In this document: positions 1-5,673 of the stretch, piece by piece
Layout of the letters: every line of letters starts with the position of its first letter
Position numbering within the stretch: the first letter of the stretch is position 1
Notes under the pieces: model-generated
Seen by the model: the letters and a program-made list of their open reading frames with translations, nothing else
The model's database searches: none
What the model was told of the DNA's origin: nothing
Made by a program: the position numbers and the translations under genes
From: JAKACA01 sp050010115
GTDB taxonomy: Bacteria > Actinomycetota > Acidimicrobiia > Acidimicrobiales > Bog-793
Length of the DNA: 18,373 nt
Assembly: GCA_050010115.1 (NCBI GenBank)
Contig: JBEKLQ010000085.1
Span: 1 to 18,373 of the forward strand
Direction of reading: 5' to 3'

Positions 1-107
1 GCCTAACCACCTGCCCGTGCGCTCGACTGGCGGGCGGCGGATCTCGTCGGTCAGCAGGTCTTCTGCCGCGACTACGATGTCGCTCGGCGGGGCTGACCAC
101 TCGCCAC
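1..107. other. Left edge, no gene assigned
   Basis: No gene can be assigned. One minus-strand frame stays open from the tRNA to the left edge and reads plausibly as protein (about 35 residues, containing AAEDLLTDEIRRPPVERTG), but no ATG, GTG or TTG start lies in frame before it runs into the tRNA. It could be the start of a gene mostly outside the window with an unusual start, or chance. The plus strand shows nothing convincing. Confidence 0.2.
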
Positions 108-185
108 CGGGAAGTAGCGCAGCTTGGTTAGCGCGCAGCGTTCGGGACGCTGAGGTCGCGGGTTCGAATCCCGCCTTCCCGACCA
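108..185 (+). tRNA. tRNA-Pro (anticodon CGG)
   Basis: A complete cloverleaf is visible. The acceptor stem CGGGAAG (108-114) pairs with CTTCCCG (175-181), and the D stem is GCGC/GCGC. The anticodon stem CAGCG/CGCTG encloses the loop TTCGGGA (141-147), giving anticodon CGG at 143-145. The T stem GCGGG/CCCGC encloses TTCGAAT. Discriminator A182 is followed by an encoded CCA (183-185). Anticodon CGG decodes the proline codon CCG. tRNA 3' ends are common integration targets, and the genes that follow look accessory, but no second copy of the 3' end was found in the window. Confidence 0.96.
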
Positions 186-241
186 CAGAAGTCCTGGTCA
201 CAGTGTTACGAGGAGTAACTTTTCCCTTCCTGGATCACCGC

Positions 242-273
242 CGTGCGCGATCCGTGCGCGATCTCCGCGCACG
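242..273. repeat. 11-bp tandem repeat with hairpin
   Basis: CGTGCGCGATC occurs twice back to back (242-252 and 253-263). The second copy also forms a perfect 8-bp stem, CGTGCGCG (253-260) with CGCGCACG (266-273), around a 5-nt loop. It lies 57 bp after the tRNA. It may act as a processing or termination hairpin for the tRNA transcript, but no T-run follows. The rest of 186-553 holds no gene I can support; one plus frame ending in TAA at about 430-432 has a protein-like tail (residues DDALARLAVQLEQGRIAARM) without a start or a recognisable family. Confidence 0.5.
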
Positions 274-413
274 ACGCTCCGCTCGAAACGTCCGTCGACA
301 CGCGTTCGACACAATTCGGACGACGCCCTGGCTCGACTCGCGGTCCAACTCGAGCAAGGAAGAATCGCGGCCCGGATGGTCTCAGTCGCTCGATCGCCCG
401 ACTCTGAAGAACC

Positions 414-437
414 CTTGGGGGTACCCGTCTAACCGGA
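414..437. repeat. Left arm of inverted repeat flanking the hydrolase
   Basis: These 24 bases match the reverse complement of 1314-1337 at 22 of 24 positions. A weaker match extends outward through a shared CCAGGG. Read on the minus strand the arm encodes RLDGYPQ, as does the right arm on the plus strand, and the two mismatches are synonymous (GAC/GAT, GGG/GGA). The arm lies about 117 bp before the hydrolase start. Confidence 0.65.
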
Positions 438-553
438 GTGGCCCTGGGCAATGCGCTACTGCGGAGTGGCTCGTGCGGCACACTCTGGACGTGAATGGGA
501 CACCGCTCCGGTCGGGCCGGCGCCGAGGCGAACCTGTGTAGCGGGAGGTAGTC

Positions 554-1261
554 ATGCCCTACGCCCAAGCCGGCGACATCCAGCTGTACTACGAGGTGAA
601 TGGGAGCGGGGATCCGCTCGTGCTGGTCCCGGGACTGGGCTCCGACACCAAGCTCTTCTCCACTGTGGTCCCACGGCTCGCAGAGCGGAATCGGGTCGTC
701 GTGCTCGACCCGCGAGGAGGGGGTCAGAGCGACAAGCCTGCGGGCCCTTACTCCATCGGGCAGATGACCGACGACGTCGCAGGCTTGATGCGCGCGCTGG
801 GGATCGCCCGTGCTCACGTCATGGGCTATTCGATGGGAGGCAAGATCGCCCTCCAGTTGGCGGCAGATCATCCCGAACTCGTCGACCACCTGATACTGGG
901 CGCAACTGCTGCCAGGCCGCCGGTCACGCGGCGTTTCTCCCGGCGCTGGCTCATGGTGGACATCATCGCCAGGATCCCCTTGTGGCGGAAGGTCGACGCT
1001 CAACCCACCTACGCGTTCGAGGCCCAGCGACGAGCGTCCGCAGCATTCGACGGACGCACCCTTCTCACCACCGTGACGGCCAGCACGCTGATCATCCGGG
1101 CCAGGCGAGACCGCATTGTGTCGCCGAGCGCCACGAAGGAGTTGCTGGCGATCCCGATGAGCTCGCTTGTCGAACTCCCCGGTGGGCACATCACGCTGGT
1201 GATGATGCACGGTGAGGAGCTTGCCGGGGCGGTGTCGTCATTCTTGGAGTCCGCACCCTGA
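554..1261 (+). CDS. Alpha/beta-fold hydrolase
   Basis: A 235-residue cytosolic alpha/beta hydrolase; the substrate cannot be told from sequence. After the first strands comes the oxyanion-loop segment LVPGLGSD (residues 24-31), then DPRGGGQSD (52-60) and the nucleophile elbow GYSMGG with Ser93. Asp186 (in RARRDRIV) and His212 (in GGHI) complete the triad. The family usually runs to about 260-290 residues, so the cap is short: only about 40 residues around 125-170, arginine-rich. Related proteins include 3-oxoadipate enol-lactonase-like esterases and haloperoxidase-like hydrolases. The start is supported by GGGAGG (543-548) five bases before ATG; earlier in-frame positions lack such a site. 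It stands alone between a tRNA and a toxin-antitoxin-like module, flanked by an inverted repeat. Confidence 0.93.
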   Translation: MPYAQAGDIQLYYEVNGSGDPLVLVPGLGSDTKLFSTVVPRLAERNRVVVLDPRGGGQSDKPAGPYSIGQMTDDVAGLMRALGIARAHVMGYSMGGKIALQLAADHPELVDHLILGATAARPPVTRRFSRRWLMVDIIARIPLWRKVDAQPTYAFEAQRRASAAFDGRTLLTTVTASTLIIRARRDRIVSPSATKELLAIPMSSLVELPGGHITLVMMHGEELAGAVSSFLESAP

Positions 1262-1313
1262 ACGTGGTGATCGAAGCTGGCCACAGCGGTGGAAGCTTCT
1301 GGACCAGGGACGG

Positions 1314-1337
1314 TCCGGTTAGATGGATACCCCCAAG
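1314..1337. repeat. Right arm of inverted repeat flanking the hydrolase
   Basis: Inverted partner of 414-437 (22 of 24 matches). On the plus strand it reads RLDGYPQ and meets a stop two codons later. It begins 53 bp after the hydrolase stop and runs directly into the TCTAAA repeat cluster. Whether the pair marks a small mobile cassette, a duplicated gene end or a regulatory element is open. Confidence 0.65.
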
Positions 1338-1376
1338 AACTCTAAAGGACTCTAAAGAATCTAAAGAACTCTAAAA
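1338..1376. repeat. Four phased TCTAAA repeats
   Basis: The hexamer TCTAAA occurs at 1341, 1351, 1360 and 1370, in units close to GAACTCTAAAG. The 10/9/10-bp spacing puts all copies on about the same face of the helix. The block is strikingly AT-rich for this GC-rich window. Possible roles are multimeric protein binding (iteron or operator) or local bending or melting. No promoter or gene start follows closely on the plus strand; the nearest gene is the convergent XRE gene. Confidence 0.6.
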
Positions 1377-1378
1377 CG

Positions 1379-1477
1379 GGGCTGCGGTTCAGGTTGGCGG
1401 AGGAGAGATTCGCCTGCTACCAGTACTTCGGCGCTGAGATTCCCAGAGACGGCGGAGCACGGGTCCGTACTGGTTGA
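1379..1477 (+). pseudogene. Coding-like remnant, family unknown
   Basis: The plus frame ending at TGA 1475-1477 has protein-like composition (for example RLAEERFACYQYFGAEIPRD) but no good start; only a TTG at about 1391 is in frame. It is in the same frame as the RLDGYPQ arm and separated from it by TAA, so both could be debris of one gene. I do not recognise the family and it may be chance. Confidence 0.2.
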
Positions 1478-1554
1478 GGATTTGGGGCAATCAGTTTCGC
1501 CCTACAAAAGCGTTTCTACGCCGCCGCTCGTCTCCCAGAGGAACAGGGCAGCGC

Positions 1555-1821
1555 TCAGGGAGCGACGACCTCACCGGGGCGCGGCGTCGCCGGCAGAATC
1601 GGAAATTCCACGTCCAACCCGACCTGCAAAGCCTCAGCAACGGCTGCGAGTAGGCCCACCGTGGGGTTTCCACGTCCGGTCTCGAGCGCAGCGATGACAG
1701 GCTGGGACACTTCCATCCGCTCAGCCAGCTGCAGCTGGGTCAGCCCGAGGTGTTCGCGAGTGGTCCGGATGCGCTGACCGACGAGCTGTGCGTGGATTGC
1801 CGACCGGCGGGTGCGAGGCAT
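1555..1821 (-). CDS. XRE-family HTH regulator, likely antitoxin
   Basis: An 88-residue protein with a Cro/CI-type helix-turn-helix at about residues 18-70. The recognition region is TQLQLAERMEVSQPVIAALE, followed by the GRGNPTV turn typical of HipB/HigA-like antitoxins. A short tail (FPILPATPRPGEVVAP) could contact a partner. It is the last gene of a minus-strand set: its ATG lies three bases after the stop of the 111-aa gene, implying translational coupling. By analogy with HipB and HigA it probably neutralises a toxin, here most likely the upstream kinase, and represses the set through the dyad at 2187-2205. That pairing is inferred from context. No strong ribosome binding site is seen, consistent with coupling. 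Confidence 0.88.
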   Translation of the reverse strand: MPRTRRSAIHAQLVGQRIRTTREHLGLTQLQLAERMEVSQPVIAALETGRGNPTVGLLAAVAEALQVGLDVEFPILPATPRPGEVVAP

Positions 1822-1824
1822 TTC

Positions 1825-2160
1825 TCAGGGATGCAGGCGTGCCTGGGCGTGGGCGCGAACGTCTTTGGTTCCAGCCTTGGCCCAGGGCGACGAGCTGACC
1901 TCGACCTCCTCGGCGGCCACGCTTACCGCTCCGTTGCGATAGGCGCTCGGTAAGTTACGAGCCCATTCCTCGCCGTCGGTGTCGAAGTCGATCAGACGGC
2001 CGTAGCGCTCACTGAAGACGGGAATGCCGACCTGGACAATGTCCTCGCTGCCCTCGATGAACTTGAGGTCCTGCCCCCACACCACGAAGGTTGCCGCCAG
2101 CCGATCGACAAGCTGGCCGTCCGGGCGGATGTCGTTCGTGTAGATGCTGACTCGGATCAT
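1825..2160 (-). CDS. Hypothetical protein, middle gene of kinase-XRE set
   Basis: A 111-residue soluble protein that I do not recognise. It opens with a strand-like segment (MIRVSIYTNDIRPDG) and has a conserved-looking core (ATFVVWGQDLKFIEG, then RYGRLIDFDTDGEEWARNLPSAYRNG). The tail is Ala/Arg/His-rich (KDVRAHAQARLHP). An upstream in-frame ATG would add 12 residues, but the start at 2160 is preferred because GGAAAGGG lies about 8-15 bases before it and the protein then begins with a natural strand. It is not like HipS, the small subunit of three-gene HipBST systems, which resembles the HipA N-subdomain. Its place between a kinase and an XRE gene suggests an accessory antitoxin or a substrate. 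Confidence 0.8.
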   Translation of the reverse strand: MIRVSIYTNDIRPDGQLVDRLAATFVVWGQDLKFIEGSEDIVQVGIPVFSERYGRLIDFDTDGEEWARNLPSAYRNGAVSVAAEEVEVSSSPWAKAGTKDVRAHAQARLHP

Positions 2161-2186
2161 TGTGTAGTCCCTTTCCTGGAGGGCAG

Positions 2187-2205
2187 TATAGTCCAACAGG
2201 CTATG
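2187..2205. promoter_or_regulatory. Operator-like dyad before the 111-aa/XRE pair
   Basis: In the 53-bp gap between the kinase stop and the 111-aa start, an imperfect dyad pairs CATAGCC with GGACTATA on the minus strand around TGTT. A possible minus-strand -10 (TATACT) overlaps its right half. The hexamer TAGTCC also recurs 24 bp away (2165-2170 and 2189-2194). This fits an internal promoter for the XRE gene, repressed by its own product; the binding itself is inference. Confidence 0.4.
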
Positions 2206-2213
2206 TTCGTCTA

Positions 2214-3212
2214 TCAGAAGTCGCCTGCCTGAAGGATCTGTCCAGCCTGATCCATCCGTCGGACTCGGTTGCGCAGGGCATCGGCCTGATCGGCGGGGAG
2301 GAGCTGAGCGATGCCGAGCAGGTCCGTCAGGTCGAGATCGAGGCGTGCGATTGCCGCCTGCTCGTGCGCCGCCAAGCTCGGGGAGAGCGGCCCGACGCCG
2401 CTGTAGTCGAGCGCCGACCCGCTAGGTAATCCAAAGACGCGCTCGCCGTAACGGAACCGCTGGAAGAAGCCAGCAGTGGGGTAGGAGTTGTGGATATCCC
2501 CGGGTCGCGCGAATGCGAATCCATGGTCGATGAGTCCCAGGGAAGGCGGTAGGTCGGCCCGGAGGTTCTCGTGGTGACGGTCCTGAGCACCGATGAGCGC
2601 ATCGAAGAATGCCGCATCCGAGATGAGCCGGTCGAAGCCACTGCCCGGCGGTGGCAACGAGGCGGAGCCGCCCATTCCGAGAATGACGGGTCCGCTTGAG
2701 CGAATATCAAGTGCTCCCGGCGGATCGAACCAGACCGCCGGCGCCACCAGGTCACTCCACGGCGGTCCCAGCTCGCGTGCCAGCCACCACGCTGCTACCT
2801 CGTGAACACCGATGTCGACGAGGCTGTCCTGTCCGTAGGCATGGGCGGTGGGCTGACTGACACCCTGCAGGGGTTTGAAGAACAGGGGCCAGCGGCGCCC
2901 GCCGTAGTCAGCGGTGCCAGCCAGCACAGAGTTGACGTTTGGGCCTGCCGTGACCGAATAATGCGGGGCAAACGCGGGTGTCGGCGCATCGAGCATGAAG
3001 CGCTCGTCGGGATGCGCGAGCGCCGGCTGCGCGCCCCGGATGCAGTCCAGCCGTGCCCGATCTCCAGCTACGAAATACATTTCGACGAGCGTAAGGGCTG
3101 AGTGGTTCTGGCGCACGAGCGTATCGACGCGATCGCCACGCTGTAACCATCTGATCTGGTCCCACCTCGAGGGCTCGGGACCGCCCGCGTAATCTGCAGG
3201 CGTGTCCCCCAC
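2214..3212 (-). CDS. HipA/PI3-4-kinase-fold protein kinase, putative toxin
   Basis: A 332-residue kinase-like protein with an apparently intact active site. WPLFFKP (108-114) carries the ATP-binding Lys113, and HEVAAWWLA holds Glu138, the usual salt-bridge partner. DRHHEN (211-216) is the catalytic loop with Asp211 and Asn216, and IDHG (228-231) supplies the metal-binding Asp229. This layout is shared by HipA-type toxins and the bacterial PI3/4-kinase-like family. HipA enzymes phosphorylate proteins, classically glutamyl-tRNA synthetase; the target here is unknown. Length is below classical HipA (about 440) and the N-terminal HipA subdomain is not evident. The GTG start at 3212 overlaps the divergent gene start by 11 bp; GTG at 3116 or ATG at 3080 (residue 45) are alternatives. 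It is first in a set with the 111-aa and XRE genes. Confidence 0.85.
   Translation of the reverse strand: MGDTPADYAGGPEPSRWDQIRWLQRGDRVDTLVRQNHSALTLVEMYFVAGDRARLDCIRGAQPALAHPDERFMLDAPTPAFAPHYSVTAGPNVNSVLAGTADYGGRRWPLFFKPLQGVSQPTAHAYGQDSLVDIGVHEVAAWWLARELGPPWSDLVAPAVWFDPPGALDIRSSGPVILGMGGSASLPPPGSGFDRLISDAAFFDALIGAQDRHHENLRADLPPSLGLIDHGFAFARPGDIHNSYPTAGFFQRFRYGERVFGLPSGSALDYSGVGPLSPSLAAHEQAAIARLDLDLTDLLGIAQLLPADQADALRNRVRRMDQAGQILQAGDF
3190..3195 (+). promoter_or_regulatory. Putative -10 of a leaderless promoter
   Basis: TAATCT fits the actinobacterial TANNNT -10 element and ends six bases before the GTG at 3202. No ribosome binding site precedes that GTG and an in-frame TAA (3190-3192) excludes any earlier start. 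This points to a transcript beginning at the start codon. It also lies inside the annotated 5' end of the divergent kinase gene, which argues that the kinase may start further in. Confidence 0.45.
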
Positions 3213-3762
3213 GCCGCCACCGCAGTCGGTCTTTCAACTGAGGATCCAGCTCGCCGATACCTCGCCCGTCGTCTGGCGCAGGATTCTCGTGCCCGGCAGC
3301 GTCCGGCTGCCGAAGCTGCACGACTACTTCCAAGCCGCGATGGGCTGGACGAACTCGCACCTGCACTGCTTCATGATCGACGGGAAGCTCTACGGGATGC
3401 ACTTCGATGACTGGCCCGAGGACGAGCTCGACGAGAAGGAGTTCACGATCTACCAGGCCGTCGCGGAGGCACGTCGCTTCAGCTACGAGTACGACTTCGG
3501 CGACTCCTGGACCCACGACGTCGTCGTCGAGGAGCGGAGCTTCCAACAACTCGGGCTCAAATTCGCCGTCTGCCTGGACGGCCAGAATGCCTGCCCACCC
3601 GAGGACGTCGGCGGTGTGACGATGTTCGAGCGCTTCAAGGAAACGATCGCCGATCCGACCGACGAGAAGCATGACCAGTACCTGCTCTGGGTCGGAGAGC
3701 GCTACGACCCCGAAGCTTTCCGGCTGGCGGCGGCGAACGCCGCCCTGCAGCGGGTGCGCTGA
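3202..3762 (+). CDS. Plasmid pRiA4b ORF-3-like protein
   Basis: A 186-residue protein of the pRiA4b ORF-3 family, also annotated as the IS1096 TnpR-like passenger family. Diagnostic parts are the opening strand VFQLRIQLADTSPVVWRRI (10-28), LHDYFQAAMGWTNSHLHCF (39-57), the signature YDFGDSWTH (97-105) and CPPEDVGG (131-138). The biochemical role of the family is not established; members are frequent on plasmids and in variable regions. There is no transposase or inverted terminal repeat beside it, so it is not evidence for an insertion sequence here. GTG at 3202 is the only possible start, because TAA lies four codons upstream, and it is probably read from a leaderless message. Confidence 0.93.
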   Translation: MSPTPPPQSVFQLRIQLADTSPVVWRRILVPGSVRLPKLHDYFQAAMGWTNSHLHCFMIDGKLYGMHFDDWPEDELDEKEFTIYQAVAEARRFSYEYDFGDSWTHDVVVEERSFQQLGLKFAVCLDGQNACPPEDVGGVTMFERFKETIADPTDEKHDQYLLWVGERYDPEAFRLAAANAALQRVR

Positions 3763-3861
3763 TGAAGACTTGGTCCTCTATCTCGTGTTGTCGCCGAACG
3801 TCGACACCGATCGACTTGCTCTCGCAGCCTGACAGCGCCGGTCCTCCGTCTATCGAGCCAC

Positions 3862-3887
3862 TTGTAGCGTCATGTGCTACAACACAT
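3862..3887. promoter_or_regulatory. Nested dyads, likely autoregulatory operator of the Phd/PIN pair
   Basis: Two overlapping palindromes end two bases before the antitoxin ATG. TTGTAGC (3862-3868) pairs perfectly with GCTACAA (3876-3882) around 7 nt, and ATGTG (3872-3876) pairs with CACAT (3883-3887) around 6 nt. Phd/YefM antitoxins repress their own operons by binding such repeats. No ribosome binding site lies before the ATG, so the message may be leaderless. The rest of 3763-3861 shows nothing clear. Confidence 0.65.
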
Positions 3888-3889
3888 AG

Positions 3890-4132
3890 ATGCGCACCAC
3901 AGTGTCAGTCCGGGAGCTTCGCAACAGCGTCAGCATGATCCTGCGCAGGGTCGAGACGGGCGAGCGGGTGACAGTAACAGTGGATCGGCGGCCGGTTGCG
4001 GAGATCGTCCCGCTGCAACGCAGGCGGAACGTCACCATCACCGAAGCGTTGGCAATTGCCAGCAGCCATCCTGCTGACCGTGCCCTACTCGATCAACTCC
4101 GGACCGTGCTGTCTGACACCACCGATCTGTGA
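3890..4132 (+). CDS. Phd/YefM-type antitoxin
   Basis: An 80-residue type II antitoxin. The N-terminal DNA-binding and dimer fold is typical: TVSVRELRNSVSMILRRVETGERVTVTVDRRPVAEIVPL (residues 4-42), with the TVTVDRRPVAEIVP strand-turn-strand as signature. The C-terminal half (50-80) is the toxin-binding helix region. It overlaps the PIN toxin by four bases (GTGA), so the two are translationally coupled. It should bind and neutralise the PIN partner and repress the promoter through the dyads just upstream. Confidence 0.92.
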   Translation: MRTTVSVRELRNSVSMILRRVETGERVTVTVDRRPVAEIVPLQRRRNVTITEALAIASSHPADRALLDQLRTVLSDTTDL

Positions 4133-4512
4133 GGGCACTACTCGACACTTCATTTTTTGTGGCAGCCGAGACCGGACGGCCGCGAGGAGAGCCGGCTGGC
4201 GTCGACGAGACGGAAGTGTCTGTGGTCACCCTCGCAGAACTGACCGTCGGAGTTCTGCTCGCGACAGACGAGGACCGGCCTCGGCGCCTCGCCACCCTCA
4301 CTGCAGTTGAGTCCACCTGGGATCTCTTGCCGGTCAATGCCGAGGTCGCCCGCACCTTTGCCCGGATCGTGGCCGACCTGCGTTCGCGAAAGCGGCGGGT
4401 GCCTGTGCTCTACGCCTTGGTGGCAGCCACCGCAGTGGTCGAGGGAATTCCCGTGGTCACCCGGGATTGTGACTACGAGGCGATCCCCGGCGTCGAGGTC
4501 ATCGTGGTGTAA
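4129..4512 (+). CDS. PIN-domain (VapC-like) toxin with altered active site
   Basis: A 127-residue PIN-domain protein of normal VapC length. VapC toxins are Mg-dependent RNases that cut tRNA or rRNA. Conserved acids are Asp6 (in LLDTS), Glu37 (in TLAEL) and Asp113/Asp115 (in TRDCDYEAI). The usual helix motif DALIAATA reads YALVAATA: residue 95 is Tyr (TAC, 4411-4413) where the family normally has the third catalytic Asp. The rest of the fold is well kept, so this is either a recently inactivated toxin or one with weaker activity. The GTG start overlaps the antitoxin stop. The antitoxin is of the Phd rather than AbrB/VapB type, a common pairing. Confidence 0.9.
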   Translation: MRALLDTSFFVAAETGRPRGEPAGVDETEVSVVTLAELTVGVLLATDEDRPRRLATLTAVESTWDLLPVNAEVARTFARIVADLRSRKRRVPVLYALVAATAVVEGIPVVTRDCDYEAIPGVEVIVV

Positions 4513-4697
4513 AAAGGGCCGCCGCGGCGGTTACCACCTCGACTGTCAGGACGGCTCGATCCTCCGACGGCGCAGTCAGTTCGACGAACTCGACGAGCAG
4601 ATCGCTCAGTCTGGTCCGAAGGAAGCCCGTCCGCTCAGATGCCAATGAGGTGGGGAATGGAACCGAGCGAGCCGCTGCAGCTCGAAAGGGGTCGCCG

Positions 4698-4723
4698 CTC
4701 TGTTCTTGTGTACAAGAACAGAG
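4698..4723. promoter_or_regulatory. Perfect 12-bp-arm palindrome between convergent genes
   Basis: CTCTGTTCTTGT (4698-4709) is followed by 2 nt and then by its exact reverse complement (4712-4723). A further AGAACA overlaps the right end. The 2-nt centre and the AT-rich arms without a T-run make an RNA terminator unlikely and a dimeric protein-binding site more likely. It sits 49 bp beyond the AbiEii stop and 185 bp after the PIN gene, not before any start. The rest of 4513-4772 shows only a GC palindrome CCGCCGCGGCGG just after the PIN stop. Confidence 0.6.
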
Positions 4724-4772
4724 AACAAATAGGGCGAACCAGGGCTCCGGCCGCGACTGGCGGGCCGCTTGG

Positions 4773-5672
4773 CTAATCGGGCCCGAAGCCGCCGGCAGCC
4801 AGGGCGGCCTCGACCTCCCGCCGATGACGGGGATCGCACGCCGCCCAGCGGCGCTCGTCGTCGTCGAGTTCGGCGAGGAAAGTGAAGCGCTTCCGGACGC
4901 GCTGTCCCCAGCCCAGTAGATCGACCGGCTGGGTCAGGCTGCCAATCGACTCCGGGGCGAAGTCCCGCTCACGCCGCTCGGTTAAGACGTCGAGGGGGTC
5001 AATTGGCCCGTGGCCACGACCGTCATCGACGACATCCCCCCAGACCTTCAGTACCCATAGTCGCCGCACGACAGTTTCGTCGATCGGGCGGGCGGCCATC
5101 TGCGCGAGGTCGTACGCATCACGACCCAATGTCGTCCGTCGGTAGCGAGCGAGCTTCTCGGCGCACGCTTCTGCCTCGGCTATGACCGGCAATGCCGGCA
5201 GCGAGAGTTCATACCCACGATGCACGGGCAGGGGCACGAACGGGAGAGTTTCCGGTGCGAGGACGAGGGGACGTCTCGCGAACTCCACGGACGCTCCGAT
5301 GTTCGGTCGACCAAGATCAGGGTGTTCGACTCCGAGGCTCCAGTGCCGCCCGTCACCACGGGTGGACCCCATCGCGAACCTGAAACCCGACACCGACGCT
5401 CCTTCGATGGCGTCGCAGACTTCCAGAACCATGTCGTCATCCGGCGCACAGAAGTCGAGGTCAGTCGAGAATCTGCCAGCGCTTCCAAGACGGCACTTGC
5501 GCAGGCTCGTGCCGCCCTTGAAGATCAGTCTCCCGTCTGCGAGGAGACCAAGCTCGGCGAGGAGCCAGAGCAGGTAGTCCTGTGCGACGTCGAGAAGGGC
5601 TGCGTCGTAGTTGTCGGAACGACCCGCTCCATGCCTGCTGACGAGCGCACGCGTCAGAGACGGAGTCGCCAC
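4773..5672 (-). CDS. AbiEii/AbiGii-family nucleotidyltransferase toxin
   Basis: A 299-residue nucleotidyltransferase of the AbiEii (DUF1814) family, the toxin of type IV AbiE systems first known as abortive-infection phage defence. Relatives such as MenT transfer nucleotides to tRNA acceptor ends. Visible motifs are the nucleotide-binding FKGGTSLRK (51-59), the metal-binding DLD (Asp71, Asp73) in RFSTDLDF, the EAEACAEKLAR helix with Lys173 (167-176), and GRDAYDL (183-189). The active site looks complete. The GTG start follows the AbiEi stop by one base, so expression is coupled. The start is also supported by the natural N-terminus leading to YLLWLLAELG. Confidence 0.94.
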   Translation of the reverse strand: MATPSLTRALVSRHGAGRSDNYDAALLDVAQDYLLWLLAELGLLADGRLIFKGGTSLRKCRLGSAGRFSTDLDFCAPDDDMVLEVCDAIEGASVSGFRFAMGSTRGDGRHWSLGVEHPDLGRPNIGASVEFARRPLVLAPETLPFVPLPVHRGYELSLPALPVIAEAEACAEKLARYRRTTLGRDAYDLAQMAARPIDETVVRRLWVLKVWGDVVDDGRGHGPIDPLDVLTERRERDFAPESIGSLTQPVDLLGWGQRVRKRFTFLAELDDDERRWAACDPRHRREVEAALAAGGFGPD

Positions 5673-5673
5673 C

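Noticed and set aside
206..1210. Long minus-strand frame opposite the hydrolase
   Set aside because: It is antisense to a clear alpha/beta hydrolase, and its composition (Arg/His/Pro-rich, no motifs) is that of a GC-rich shadow frame.
3202..3762. Insertion sequence, suggested by the IS1096 TnpR-like family name
   Set aside because: No transposase, terminal inverted repeats or target duplication is visible; the family name is historical.
4519..4530. GC palindrome CCGCCGCGGCGG as terminator of the Phd/PIN pair
   Set aside because: As RNA it gives only a 4-bp stem with a 4-nt loop and no T-run follows, so termination cannot be supported.
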